Origin: Cucumis sativus
Lineage: Eukaryota > Streptophyta > Magnoliopsida > Cucurbitales > Cucurbitaceae
DNA length: 64,000 nucleotides
NCBI RefSeq assembly: GCF_000004075.3
Contig: NC_026655.2
Span: forward strand, 5,394,001-5,458,000
Reading direction: 5' to 3'
Shown: positions 35,788 through 49,325 of the stretch, in pieces
Layout of the letters: the number at the start of each line of letters is the position of its first letter
Numbering within the stretch: the stretch's first letter is position 1
The notes under the pieces: model-generated
Told to the model about the DNA's origin: nothing
Databases searched by the model: none
What the model saw: the letters and a program-made list of their open reading frames with translations, nothing else
Program-made: the position numbers and the translations under genes

Positions 35788-36564
35788 TTTTTTCAAGAGA
35801 AAATATAGGTAGCACAGAAAAATATAACAAAAACGACTCTTGATTTTTACTCTACTCAACTGGGATTATGGCACCATTAGCAATGGACTGATTGAAAGTG
35901 GTAGAGACCTTGAGAAGCTTAAGGAAGAAATAATATTTCACAAAATATTAGTCTTTTCAGATACCCTTTGAAAGAGAATCAACTGTCACTTAGAAGAATG
36001 TGCAGGCTACTTTCTTTCTTTTCCCTTAGCTTTGATTGTAACTTGGATTGGATGCTTTGCTTGAAACAAAATCAACCATAAACGCTGAAAGAGATGGGAT
36101 TTTTCAAGAATAAAATTCTGAAGTTCTTCCTCTACTTCTTTTCTTTCTTGAAAGTTCAAGAATCAACTATCACTTAGCATAACAATGTGCTAACACTTAC
36201 CTTTTCTATCATTTTCAATAACAAATTTATACTGTAAAAGAGAAGGTATAAATTACCTGATCATACATTATTTTTTGTTTTTTTTTATCACAAGATTTGC
36301 TCCTTATTTCACTTGCTCCCATAATAAACACGCCAAGATTACAAAAAGAAACATGAACAAGATCACCACTTTCTTTTAGTGCATGTTACATGCTGCAATG
36401 CTGCAGTTAGTGATTTTTGATGGAACTACTTGATAGATTGAACTGTAGATCCTTTCCGAGAAGGAGAATGATCAACAGTTGTCTTTACACTTTTCGATTT
36501 TCTGGTTATGTCGTCGAATGAAACATAGTTTAATGATATATTGTTTGTACTATCAACCTTGAAA

Positions 36565-36656
36565 CCTTTCGAAGGTTTGATTCTTTCCCTTCACATGTTG
36601 TCAATAATAACCTTTCGAAGGTTTGATTCTTTCCCTTCACATGTTGTCAATAATAA
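36565..36656. repeat. Tandem duplication, 46 bp x 2
   Basis: Two identical adjacent copies of a 46-bp unit that begins with the near-palindrome cctttcgaagg and ends in aataataa. Being exact, it is probably recent. Confidence 0.95.
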
Positions 36657-38319
36657 TAATTATTATAATAGGTGATATCTAGGGAATAATAATGAAATGT
36701 TAGTAAGGGTATATTGATAATTAGCAAGGGGTTTGAGTTATAAACTTATACCTCATATCTGCGTACCTAACATGATATTGTAGGAGGTACAATACCATTC
36801 AACTTTTGAGGTAAATCTTTATATTCCTGCAGATTTTTTTGAACTTATTGGAACTTCATTTGCTAAGGTCAAAGTGAATGCTACACAGTAGAGAAATACC
36901 CTCTTAGATATCACTCCAAGTTTTAACCTATAACTCAAACCAAGTTGAAATCGAAAAACAAAATCTATCCCATATGGCTTCTTTATGCTACAGAGAATTT
37001 TGAATTACAACAGACAAGCAGACAAGAAATCTTCCAGACATATCTGTCAAAAAAGGAGGGAATTACTTTTATGAAAAGTGGGAAATTTTACATTCATATC
37101 GAGTGTGAGAAAATTAAATTACAAATGAAGGAATATGTGAACAATTCTTTACAAATTTCTATTGACAAGAAATTTAATTCTTTACCTACCACTATAGAGA
37201 ATCCAATTCGTATTCCTACCATCTTTTTCATCATTCTTTAACTTGGAATTTATGCACTTTGCAAAAAACATGCTTATCCAACAAGGAAATACATCTCTAC
37301 TTTTGCAGTTTTAGAGCTCATTTTTCTTGACTTTATACTTGCAAACTTCAAAAACATTCACAGAAAGTTCTCTTACATTCAAATGGATGTTTCATTGCAT
37401 TGTATGGCTCTTGAGAGACAAGAAAAGGAGGGTCTTTTCTTTACTTTTAAGTCCCTGGTCAGAAGCTTATTTTCCTCTGATTCATGATTGCGTTGGTTGT
37501 TGCATTTTTGTTTTCTTTTTCAATTTGTCAATGTGGGTGGCCAAAGTTATACATAGTGCTCATAGTGGTTTGAGCACTAGAGTGGAGTTTAAGTTTGTGA
37601 TTGAGATGATTAGTTCAGTGGTAATTGGGATTACCTTTTCATTCTAGAGATGAATTTGTTAAAGGACTTAATAGAACAAAATTAAAGTATAGTGACTTAC
37701 TAAATAAGCTATTTATTTTCAAACATAATTGTTAGGGCTTAGATCTCATGGGTTGGAGTTCGCTCTATATCTTTGGTTTTCTTCGGCTTCTAGCGCAATT
37801 TTCCCTCGTTTAATTGTGAGATGCTTTAAACTAATTTGCATAAGAGACTTTCGTACTATTGTGGTGCTTAATTAGCATACTACACTATAGTCTCTTCTTT
37901 GGAGATTACTTACTCTCTCCTTTTGGGTGGTTGAAAGGGACTTATAAGTCAGTCCTCGGACACATGCTCATGGTTATGTGTAACATCAATGGTGTCAAAG
38001 ATGTTTCTAGTGCTTGAGATGCGTAGGAAGTTAGTTTAGGATCTCATTAAGTTATTTTTCAATTGGTGTATATTCACCAATACTGCAAGCTAACTCAAAC
38101 TCCTACGCATTGACATTTTGGGATGTGTATTCTCGTATGTCTCATTTTGGTCCCTTATAAATTTGGGTCCACTCGTAGATTTTAAATTTTGCATTGATCA
38201 TATCTCAAGAAAAATAATTTTTATTTTAGAGCCAAACTTCTTTTTGACCAAACTTTTGAAGTATATGTTAAAAGAAAACAAAACCAAAAGCATATTATTA
38301 CCTTAGTATGACACTTTCA

Positions 38320-38349
38320 ATTATATATATGTGTGTATATATATATATG
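38320..38349. repeat. AT/GT microsatellite
   Basis: Alternating purine-pyrimidine tract (tatatatatgtgtgtatatatata) in gene-free DNA. Confidence 0.85.
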
Positions 38350-38893
38350 CCCAAAAGGAGAAGAGTGAGAAGAAAGGGTTCAAATAATTTACTTGAATTC
38401 TGCACTGATACTTTTGAAAAGTGACAGAAATTTCTGGCTTTTCATTTCTTATTGTTTCATAAAGTTTGTAAAAAGAGATGCAGTTTTTGTATTGCAAAGA
38501 TAGCATCATGTGGTCTCCACATTTTCAAAATGAATCACCAAAGTTCACATCACAAACCATTCTTCTTCAAAGGTTTAATTTAGTGCCATAATAATGCCCA
38601 TTAATCCCATCAAAATTTAACACACAACTCCTCCAATAACTCCAATATTACTATTATTACAAAGTGGTCACTCTCACAACTCTTATACACAACCATTATT
38701 ATTATTCATCTCATCATTTTGCCTAAGTGGAGCATGCTGCTACCTCATAAATTGACTGATCTCTTCAACAAAATAATGTATTGTGCCACATTGTTTTCAC
38801 TTTACAAATTACTTAACTTCAAATCCCTATTTTTGCCTATTTCTTTCCATTCAATATCCAAAGATCAGGAATATATAAACATTAGATAATGTA

Positions 38894-38944
38894 CTGTGTG
38901 TGTGTATATATATAGAGAGAGAGAGGGAGAGAGAGAGAGAGAGA
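38894..38944. repeat. Compound microsatellite (GT)n(AT)n(GA)n
   Basis: Consecutive GT, AT and GA dinucleotide runs; the GA part has one GAGG interruption. Confidence 0.9.
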
Positions 38945-39459
38945 CATCCCCAATAAAGAAATATACCTACCCCTATTTCTAAAAGGACAAACATTTCTCA
39001 CCATTCTTTTCTAAAAAATAGTTAATTATATATGCTTTTTGTTTGTTTAGTGTAATTGGGTGATGAGAAATAATTTAAATTTAGTTAAATTAAGCTCTTC
39101 CCCTTTCTAGCTTTCCATTTAATAATAGGTTATTGAAGGAAGTCTAATTGTACACCTTTAAATATATTCTTAGTTTCTGTTTAATATTTTCTTATATTTT
39201 TTATTTAATATCCAATAAAATTTTGACACATTTTACATCCTTGTCTAAACTTCATGGTAAAGGCCTAATATGCATTAAAACTAAACATTCAGAAATCAAT
39301 TAGACATAACACTTTCAAAATCTAGATTTTTATTACATACAAATTATAAATTTGAACTCATGAGTCTCACATCACATGAGAGGGTCACTTATTAGGCCAC
39401 TGTTTTCTAAACTCACTGGTGTATGTAATTCCACATTATCTTTCTCAGCTAAGTTCCAC

Positions 39460-39483
39460 TATATATATATATATATATATATA
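39460..39483. repeat. Microsatellite (AT)12
   Basis: Uninterrupted AT dinucleotide run. Confidence 0.95.
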
Positions 39484-40639
39484 AGCAAGTTGTTAATTAT
39501 AGGTGTGTTTTAAAATCAAAGTTAAGTTACCTTTCACCAAAACCAAAGTAAGTTATATATATATATACCTAGAACTAATTACTATATTTTTTCTATAACA
39601 TATATGTAATTTTTCTTATCAAAAGGTAATTGAATTATTCTTTAAATTAAAGTAAAAAAAAAAGTTAAAAATATGATGTCGAGACAAACTTTGAGAAGAA
39701 GGGATGGTTTTTGAGAGTGGAAAGAATTGAGAAGGCTGCTTTCATATGTTGGTTTGTTGAAATAATAATAAATGAAAGGAGAGTGTGGGAATAATAATGG
39801 ACCAATATTCCTTCACTTTGTCCTTTGAAAGTTTCTTTTCCTGTTGCTGAGGTGTTCTATGTGAAATGGCCTGAAAAGAAGAGATAATTTTATTTATTTA
39901 TTTATTTAATGAACTTTAGAAATTTAAAAATTAAAAAAAAAAAAAACATATAGGTTAGGAAATTAAAAATAAAAAGGGAGAGAATTTGAAAGTGGGAAGC
40001 ATGAAGGCAGCACTTCCTAGAACCCCAAAAAGAAAAATTGAGTAATGTCCATTCCCTTTTGTTCCTATACACTTGCTAGTGCCAAGCCACACCCCCCCTC
40101 ATGCCCCATCATTATGCTTTTTATATATCTATATATATACATACATGCAAACAATAGTATTTATTGTAAGTGCAAAAGCTATGTCTCATGTGTGTGTGTG
40201 TATAAAAGCTTGGATGAATGAATGAATGAGATGGATTTCTAATTTTCTAATAACTTCATTATTGTTTGGAAAAATGTATGCCTTAGTGACTGCTTTTTAT
40301 TTTCGTGAAAATATTTAGATGGTTGACCGAGTTTAGTAGGATGGGTTAAAATTAGATTAATGATGTGTTGGATTACATTTTCAAGTGTTTAAATTAAAAA
40401 ATAAATCATTTTAAAACAAATTAAAGTAGATTTTTAAATATATTTTAAATAATTTTTAGAAAAACATTATGATTTTTCATACTTCAATCTAAAGGAACCC
40501 TGAGTAACTCATTTATTTATTTATATACTAATTTGTTTTTCTCTCCTTAGATGAGAATAATAATATACTCCTTTCATATATAGGTTTCTCTTTTATGCAG
40601 AGGAGGAGATTTTGAGTGTAGATTTTTTGGATGGTTAAT

Positions 40640-41110
40640 ATGTATACTTAAACTATAGTTACGTTCATGTATATAAACTTAATAATGTTATTGTGATTTT
40701 TTATCTTTGTATCAAATAGATTTTTGAACTTTTCATTTTGTATCTAATAGGTTAGTACTCTATCTTTTTTTTTACAAAAAATTATGTAAACTTTTATACC
40801 TGTATCGAATAGGTCATTGACGTATAAAATATTTTCATTTTAAAAAAAAAAAGTGGATTAAATAAATTTTAATGATCTAGTTGTCACGAAAATTAAGTTT
40901 TATATTCTTCGTTAACTAAAAAACTAGATATGTAAGGTGTCTAATCATATACGAAATTAAAAGCTAAGAGATCAATCTATTGGATATTTTTACAAAATTT
41001 AGAAACTTATTAAGCATTTTTAAAATTAAGAGACAATTACATGCAACATTCAAACATTACAAATTTAAGAGATCTATTAGACATCAAATTGGTTAAATTT
41101 AACTTATTTG
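40640..41110. mobile_element. Candidate foldback/MITE-like element
   Basis: The left half has phrases such as tatcaaatagatt...cttttcattttgtat...aatagg; the right half contains their reverse-complement counterparts (attaaaagctaagagatcaatctattggata, and a second, weaker one near 41070). The arms flank a centre of about 100 bp. Similarity is imperfect, and ends and target duplication cannot be set by eye. Confidence 0.4.
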
Positions 41111-44100
41111 ATTATATTTGTAGGAATACTGTTTCATCCACTATAGATTTGAATTTTCATGTTGGAAGATCACATGCAATCCTCAAATGTCAAACAACTC
41201 AATGAGGTGTGTGAAAATAGAGACCTCAATTTGATAGAATTCGGCATGCATGGTGTGCTTTGATTAAGAAATGTTGAGATGATATTAACAAATTTTCAAT
41301 ATGCTTATGAATAGATAGAAGAACGATATATTATATCACTTTTTTAATCGAAACACCAAATTCTAAACCCTAAAATGATAGTGGGTGTCCAACAACCCCT
41401 TTTAAACTTAAAAATCTAAATCAGTATAATGATCATCGCTATAATTATAGCTTCAAATTAAACTATACAAAGTGTTAGAAAAGTAGATCCTCAAGGCTTC
41501 AACTTTTATCATCCAAGTCCAATTTTTTTTTTTTATAATTTTTGCAATTTTTTTTTTTTGTTGCTGAAGGTTAATTGTAAATTAAACTTTAAAATGTGAA
41601 AAAGGAAGGAAAAAGAAAAGATTTAATATTGGAGATTTTTGGGTGGCTGAAAATGAATGGCCAAAATTGGGAAGTACTGTTTTGATGTAATGATAGTGCT
41701 AAAAAATATGGGCACTCACAAATGTATATATGGTTGAATTAGATTTAGGAATCTTTTCCCCCAAAATATCCCACTTGTGTGTCACAATGGTGCCATTCCT
41801 AAAGTTAAATTTTGCTTTGAATAAAATCTCATTCTCTTCCAATTTACTGATGAATATATGGTGGAATTTTTAGCTGTTATATTCCATTTCTCTTATAACT
41901 TTGGGATTCTTACAAGCTAAGTAAAAAGGCTTTGTGAACCTTCTTTTATGAGCTTCAATATAACTCTTTTACCTTTTTGTCCAATTTGGTATTTGACCCA
42001 TCATTGTTCACACCTTTGAATAATAACATCCTATCCTTCATGATATAATAATCTTAATATTTTTTACATATACAAATTAAAATTAATATCGTGTAATGTA
42101 ATTATTGGATTGAATAAACGAGGATGTGACAATAAGAAAATTAAAGGTATCTTTCAATTTAGGATCTTTGATTTGTTTAGGATTGATATAAAATTATTTT
42201 TCTCATGATTATAATTTTAAATTAAAAAGAGGAAAAAAAAAGATTGAATTACAAAGATTACTCTTTAAGTGTAAAAATAATCTTTCCTCTTTCAAAAGTT
42301 GCAAGTGAAGATTTTGAATGATATAGCGATGAAAAGCCGAGAGGTTTAAGATTACGCACACCATGCTATTCCATATTATTACAAATTGAGAGAAAAATAT
42401 CATACTACATTATTAGATATATGTTTAAACAGTAGATTCAAGCATTATGGTAAAACACAACATCTTGACATTAGATAGAACAATAAAAATATCAATAGGA
42501 TTGATAGTCTTGGTTGTTTAGAGTGTCAAATAATCAAATTAAGATCATCATAGAATTAATGTTTTTTTGAAAAAAAAGAAAGGCAAAATTTAAGGTAAGT
42601 TTTTTTTTTTGAAAAAAAGAAGACCAAAGATGTGATGATGATATCCAATGGCCAAGCATGATGAGAAAAATGGAGGTGGACCAAACAAAATCATTTCCTT
42701 TTGGTGGCAATGCTTGCAAAACAAACATTTTTACTCGATGCTTTTATGTGAAAATTAGGTCTAATGTAAGACATGATTTAGCATTTATTTTGGATTATGA
42801 TTATTATTATTATTGATCATCATTCTATTTTCAAAAGCAATTAATCAATCTCTTTAGTTAACTGATTTTCTTGATAGAAATAAGCACATGGAGGTAATGT
42901 GGGGGAATTAGTCCATTTTGATGGTAAAAAAAATCAAAGTAAAAAATCTCTCATTGTCTTTATTCCCAACACTGTGTTTTGTGATTTTGCATAATAAAAA
43001 AACAAAAGATCTGTTACTTATTTTTTTTCTCTTATGGTCAAAAAGAATTTCATATGCCAAAAAGTTAACCCTCCCCCCACCTCTTTGTTGGGGTGGAAAT
43101 AATCATTCAAAATGACCCACCACAAAACTGAGTTGTTTTCTACATCAATCACCTTCTTTCATTTTTTTTTTCAAACTCATTCACTTAAAAGCAGATAGAT
43201 AACAAGAATGGATTCATGATACCATATATCTAAGAGTTGTTTCTTAAGATTAATCAAAGTATACGTAAGCTGAGTCGAGTCGAAAATATATGAATATAAG
43301 AAAAAAAAATAGGTTCTGGGAAGAAAACTTGGGAGTTGGGGCATGAAAGAGAGAAGGACACAACATAAATGTACTGAAATGGCTGGAAAAAAGGCATTGA
43401 ATGGGAAATGGAGTGGGTTTGGCCAGTTGGTGCAGGTGAGTCTCTTTAAAGCACAATCATTTTCACTTATAGCTGTGGTTGTGATTCAAGTAATAACATT
43501 ATCAAAACCAACACTAAATAATTTTCACTTTTATTTTAGGAAAAAGATTATGTCACATACACATATTTGGAGGTCCTTCAATTCTAACCCCTATTACCTA
43601 TAATCAGAAACTTTCATTAAACCAATCTGAGTACCTAAAAACAAAAAACAAACAAATCCAAACAACAATTTCCTCTTTTTCATTTCAAAAGCATCCTAAC
43701 TAAAAGTTAAAATTTCAGATGATGTAGTCGTGCTTTAAAACCAAAATACAAATCTTGTAGATAATAAACTTCTTAACTTTACTAACGTCTTTAAATCTAT
43801 AGTTTTGATATTTACATCCCACATAGGTAGGTGTGTAATAATTTTTTTTATAATGTAGTCATTTTATTAAAGTGGAAAATGGGGGTAAAAACAGAATTTC
43901 CAATATAAGATTTGAATGTGATATTTTTCCACTTTTAGAGTTCACTCTTGGAATTCAAAAAGATTGTTCCAATTTCCCATTGTGGTTGCCATTCCACCCA
44001 AATCCTAACTGTCTCCAGTACCCACTAGTTCAGTACTGTCTTAACTTTGAATCCTTCTTCTCTTTCCTCTTCTCTTTCATCTTTCTTAACAATTCAATTT

Positions 44101-44964
44101 TAAACCTACTGTCCTTTTTTTTTTTTTCTTTCAATTTGTTGACTGCTTGATATGAACAAAAATAAATAAAATTAATACGAGTCCTTTTTAAGGGTTAATT
44201 GAAATAATGTAGTAGTTTTGAAAAGAAAAAAAAAATAGGTACAGTGGATTCTTTTGAAAACAATTAGCTATAAAAGGTTGTCTTTCTGTTTTTGTTAGGA
44301 AGAGAAACGCTCCCTTTCCCACTGTATTAAATTCTTTTCTTTCTTTCTTTCTTTTCTAATTGTCTTTAATTGCCATTAACGTTTAGATTAAATTTTATCT
44401 ATTCTTTCTTCTTTTAATTTTCTTTCGCGTCGTTCATGAGAATTAAATTCTAAAACGGAAAACAGAGAAATTAATCTCTTATTAACGACAGTTAAAGAAA
44501 ATTTAAAAATAAGAAAGGAAAGAGAATTTAATTCCATTTAATAAAAAAAAAAAAAAAAAAAAAAAGAGGCACTATGAAACCAAAAAAACAACACTATTTA
44601 TATTTTAAAAACAGCCCTTTTACCTAATAATATTTCTCCAGTTAAGGCCCTATTTTTTAGAGCACATTTCTGAAATATTTTAGAAAGGCAAGAGAATGTT
44701 TTATGTTATATGTTGGGAATGGTGAAGCAAAGAAGAAGAAGAAAACAAAACAAAAGCTTGGGTCTTTTTTTTTCTCTTTTTTTTTTGTAACTGAGATTAT
44801 TAGATTAGATTAGATTAATAAGTACTTATTAATGTGATTTCTTCTTCATTTTTATTTTTATTTGTTTTTCTCTTCATCCATATACAACCAGACAACTTCA
44901 ATACTTACAAATCTCACATCATTACAGTAAAACAAACGACTTCCCCGAAAAACATTCCATCCAT

Positions 44965-47028
44965 ATGGCTTCTTCTTCTTCTTCTTCTTCTTCTTCTTGT
45001 TCTTGTTTTGTTGTTTTGCTTCTGGTTTTTACTTCTTTTTCCTCTGTTTTGTCAAGTTCTATATCCCATCAAATCCCAACAAAAAACCAAACTTTGTTCC
45101 ACCCAGCTAAAGAACTCAAGAAACTTAAACACATCAGAAATTATTTGCGCAAAATCAACAAGCCTCCCATCAAGATAATTCAGGTAAACAAAAAAGAAAC
45201 TCTATTTTTTTTTTTTAATTATTATTGTTCCACTGTTATGCAAAATTTAACAATTTGGGTTGTGTGTGTGTTTTTGTTTGTTTGTATTTGATGAAAGCAG
45301 AGTTCAGATGGTGATGTTATAGATTGTGTTCTTTCTCATCTTCAACCTGCTTTTGACCATCCTGATCTCAAAGGCCATTCTCCATTGGTAATTAATTAAT
45401 TAACAAATTTCATTTTCCCTTTTCTTTTTTGGAAAAGAATTAATTGAGAAAAAAAATTGATGAACAGGAACCACCAGAGAGGCCAAGAGGGAACAGCAAC
45501 TCCACTGAAGAAGCAATAGAGAATTTCCAGTTATGGTCAGAATCAGGTGAGTTTTGCCCAGAAGGAACAATCCCAATAAGAAGAACAACAGAAAAAGATA
45601 TATACAGAGCAAGTTCTTATAGAAGATATGGAAGAAAACCCATTAAACATGTGAAAAGAGACTCTTCTGGCAATGGCCATGAGGTTAGAATTCAAAACCC
45701 ATTAGCGCATGTAACATGGTGTGAGAGCTACCATATGGCTCATAAGCTCCCATTTATATTAATTTCTAATTGTTAACTTTGACAAAATTACAGCATGCTG
45801 TGGTATATGTGAATGGGGAACAATATTATGGAGCAAAGGCGAGTTTAAACATATGGGCACCACGTGTAACGGATCAATATGAGTTTAGTATATCACAAAT
45901 ATGGGTAATTTCAGGTTCATTTGAGAATGATTTGAACACCATTGAAGCTGGATGGCAGGTAATTAAATTAGTTTTCATCTGAATCTTCTTAGAAATTATT
46001 ATTTTGCCTTTCAAATTCTTGTGCTTTAATCTTGATTCTTCTTCTTCTTCTTCTTCTTTTTTGGTTCAGGTTAGTCCTGAACTGTATGGAGACAACAATC
46101 CCAGATTCTTTACATACTGGACAGTGAGTTTTAATTTTCTATTTCTTTTTCTTTTTCTTTTTTGATTTTGAAGCATTTGAAGAACAGAGAGAGAACTAAT
46201 GATTTTTATTATTTATTTTTTGGGGGCAGACTGATGCTTATCAAGCCACAGGATGTTATAATTTACTTTGTTCTGGGTTCGTTCAAACCAATAATAGGAT
46301 AGCAATTGGAGCAGCAATTTCGCCTATTTCTTCTTACCGTGGCAAGCAATTTGATATTGGTTTAATGGTCTGGAAGGTAATCTTTTATTCACTGTTTCTC
46401 CTTTTCATTTTGTTTTTAATTTATTCCTTTTTAGTTCGTCCATTCACGAACCTGAGGTGGAAGTCAAATATTCTATTTTTCTTTTCTTTTTTCTTTTTTC
46501 TTTTTCTCTTTTTGAAAAATCAAATATTCCAGATATATGAATTTCTTTGAAGTATAGTCAAGATTAGGAGATTATAATAAAGTAATAAATATGTAGAGAC
46601 TCTAGTTAAGGTCTAAGTTTGAAAATGGAAACCATGCATACATGCAGGATCCGAAGCACGGGCATTGGTGGTTAGAATATGGGTCGGGGTTGCTGGTGGG
46701 GTACTGGCCAGCATTTTTGTTCAGCCATTTGAGGAGTCATGCTAGCATGGTACAATTTGGAGGGGAAGTAGTGAACAGCAGATCTAATTCAGGGTTTCAC
46801 ACAGGAACTCAAATGGGGAGTGGTCATTTTGCTGAAGAAGGGTTTGGGAAAGCTTCTTATTTCAGGAATTTACAAGTTGTTGATTGGGATAATAATTTGC
46901 TTCCTCTAACAAATCTTCAGGTCTTGGCTGACCATTCCGATTGTTATGATATTAGACAAACCACCAATAATGTTTGGGGCACTTATTTTTACTATGGAGG
47001 ACCTGGTAGAAATGTCAAATGCCCTTAG
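44965..47028 (+). CDS. Neprosin-family secreted peptidase (DUF4409 + DUF239)
   Basis: Seven exons, all phase 0 (44965-45183, 45301-45387, 45468-45683, 45794-45958, 46070-46123, 46230-46376, 46648-47028), give 422 residues. A Ser-repeat N-terminus leads into a signal peptide; then the neprosin activation-peptide region (LKKLKHIRNYLRKINKPPIK, DVIDCVLSHLQPAFDHP) and the neprosin domain (HAVVYVNGEQYYGAKASLNIW, FTYWTTDAYQATGCYNLLC, HWWLEYGSGLLVGYWP, YFYYGGPGRNVKCP). Neprosin of pitcher plants is a glutamic prolyl endopeptidase; its catalytic pair is, as I recall, Glu188/Glu297. Glutamates in IEAGWQV and VQFGGEV here lie 111 residues apart, consistent with that pair. Close relatives are widespread in plants, mostly of unknown substrate. 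The start is the ATG at 44965, directly before the TTC/TCT repeat that encodes poly-Ser. Confidence 0.93.
44969..44997 (+). repeat. Coding trinucleotide repeat (TCT)n, poly-Ser
   Basis: TCT/TTC run encoding about nine serines just after the initiator Met of the neprosin-family protein. It is prone to length variation in the signal peptide n-region. Confidence 0.85.
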
Positions 47029-49325
47029 AATTATTTGGCCTTTTTATTATTTAGTCGTTGTTGTTGATGATGTTTTAGGATATAATGTAATTTAATTGTA
47101 ATCTTTCTTTCTTTTTTGGTTTCTTTTTGTCCTAGGCCACCTTGAGGTATGGTTTTGGTTTGGTTTTGGCCTTTTTCAATATTAGTTTATACAGAGAGGA
47201 TGAATTTTTTGTAATTATGGATGAAGAATACAAAGAAGTGAAGAATTAGAAAGGTTGTGCTTACTTATACTCTCTCAGCTCCTAATTAATCCTTCATGGG
47301 TTTTTGACAGACCTTTGGAACAAAAAGTGCTTTCAGTTTTAGATAAAACACTATCAGAAAATAATATGTTAATGTGTTTCTGCAATATAAGAATTAAACC
47401 TCTCATCTACGAAAATTAATATATTGGTGTATTTGAAATAACCTATTACAGAAATAAAATTAAAAATTTTAAACATTCTAAAATAGTGTATTAAATAAAT
47501 TTAGACTATAATATTTTGTCTTAACAATGCCTAATTTTTGAATATATATAAAGAAAATAAAATAAAATCTTTTAAGAAAAAGTCACTATCTGAGACTTTT
47601 ACCAAAGACTACATTTTCTTAAACATGAAAGAAAGGAGATTCAAACCAAATTTGACTTAACCATCATCACCAAACATTTGAGCTCTAGAAAAACTACTTT
47701 GGTCTCAACCAAACTCTAGCTAGCTCATACTCACATTGAAATTAATCTTGTATAAATGGTGTAAAAATTGCATAGAGAACTTATATTCATTACTAAACAA
47801 AGGGTTTTATCTTAATGATTAGAACAATTATCATAATCACTTTATTAATTAAATATACATGGAAAAGAAGCTTGCAGTACATGTGAGGTCTAGAAGCTAA
47901 ATAATTCCACAAATGCCAAAGCAATTTTGTAAGTAAATTATTATGTTATAAGTGGAGAATATTCCAATGCTGTTTTTCAATGCAAGAGATTAAAAAGTTT
48001 CATGGGGAAATGGATTAACTAATATAGATTTAATTTAAAGCTTTTAAAATGTTAATTAACTAATTAATAATAATAATAAGATTTTGAATTTCGAGTGTGA
48101 TCAGAATATATTTTGAAGTGGAGAAAGAAAAGCATCAAAAGCTGTGGAAAAGCAGAGGAAATTAAAGGCAACAATTAACTGAGAGATACATATGGCTTTG
48201 CCTCTCGCGTGCTGCTGCTCCATTACTTCATTCTTAATATCTCTCTCTCTCTCTCTCTCTTTTTCTCTTTACTTTTTCTTCACTTCTATAATTTTCTACT
48301 CTACATTCACTTTTCTACTTAGTTGGTCGAGATAACGAATCTTTTTGTATCTTTATAATGCTATGTTGAAACTAAGTGATATAGAAGTACGGTGTTGTAT
48401 TCTTTCTCATGTGTCGAGTTAAGGTTCTTCCATATTCGTTATTGTATGGGAATAGGAGAAGTTTGCTTACCATTTCTTTAGTGGAGACATTCCTCCTCCT
48501 CTCGTCCCCCAATAACAATCCAAAATGATCCTTAAAAAATAATTGAAACGAGGTTAGAAAAATATTCTTTTGATTTAATTTTTTCGTGGAAGTAACAATT
48601 TTGTTTTTTGAATTTTTAACATCTCTACACGTTTAATTTTATAATCTAATTTAATTAAAATTTTCTAGAAGATAAAAAAAATGATTTAAAACTATAAGTC
48701 GAAGAAACACGGTATACTTTGCATTTGCATGTCCTTACTCTTTGAAGGCTTATTGTTTATTAGGAGATTATGTCAAAAACAACTCCTATTAGAACTTTTT
48801 ATAGTATTGAAATTCAAGAAGTGCTCACAAAGACAATTGTAGATAACTTGAAGATATGTGATAAATATCTCAATGAACGTTATGTCATATTGATACGTTA
48901 TATAATCATTATTAACCTAAAATAAATTTATTGTTGAAATAATTTTCTTCGGTAAATTTAAGCCGATCGAAAATATTTATTTCAACTTAGTGTACGATAA
49001 TAAATAATATTATTTATCTTATTATGCCATTATTTTATTATTTAATCCAATAGCAACAATAATAAATAATAGAAAATAATTTAGACAATTATTTTTTATT
49101 TAAATTTAGAAACCAAAATAAATTTCCCTAAAATACAACAAACATAAAATTTAGAGAACAAAATATAAAATACTTTATAAAAAGAAACTAAAATAAGATT
49201 TATAGATTAAGATTTTAAACAAAAACATCTTTAGCGCGCGAAGCTCTGGAATTAGGTGACCGGATGATGAGATTATCTGGAAGAAGATGAGTAACCAAAA
49301 GAGGAGAGATCGGGTTAAAGATGGA
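47029..49325. other. Intergenic region
   Basis: About 2.3 kb between the 3' ends of the converging neprosin and receptor-kinase genes. 47029-47250 is probably the neprosin 3' UTR. The rest is AT-rich with a CT microsatellite at 48241-48260 and no credible coding sequence. Confidence 0.55.
48241..48260. repeat. Microsatellite (CT)10
   Basis: Perfect CT dinucleotide run continuing into a looser pyrimidine tract. Confidence 0.95.

Larger units (their letters stand above)
35788..44964. other. Long AT-rich gene-free region
   Basis: About 9.2 kb with no gene I can support. It holds the promoter of the UBX gene on the left and of the neprosin gene on the right, a 46-bp tandem duplication (36565-36656), several microsatellites (around 38.3, 38.9, 39.5 and 40.2 kb), a candidate foldback element (about 40.64-41.11 kb) and long A or T runs (for example near 44549-44565). 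Open frames of 60-110 codons occur but are low-complexity or composition-driven. Confidence 0.55.
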
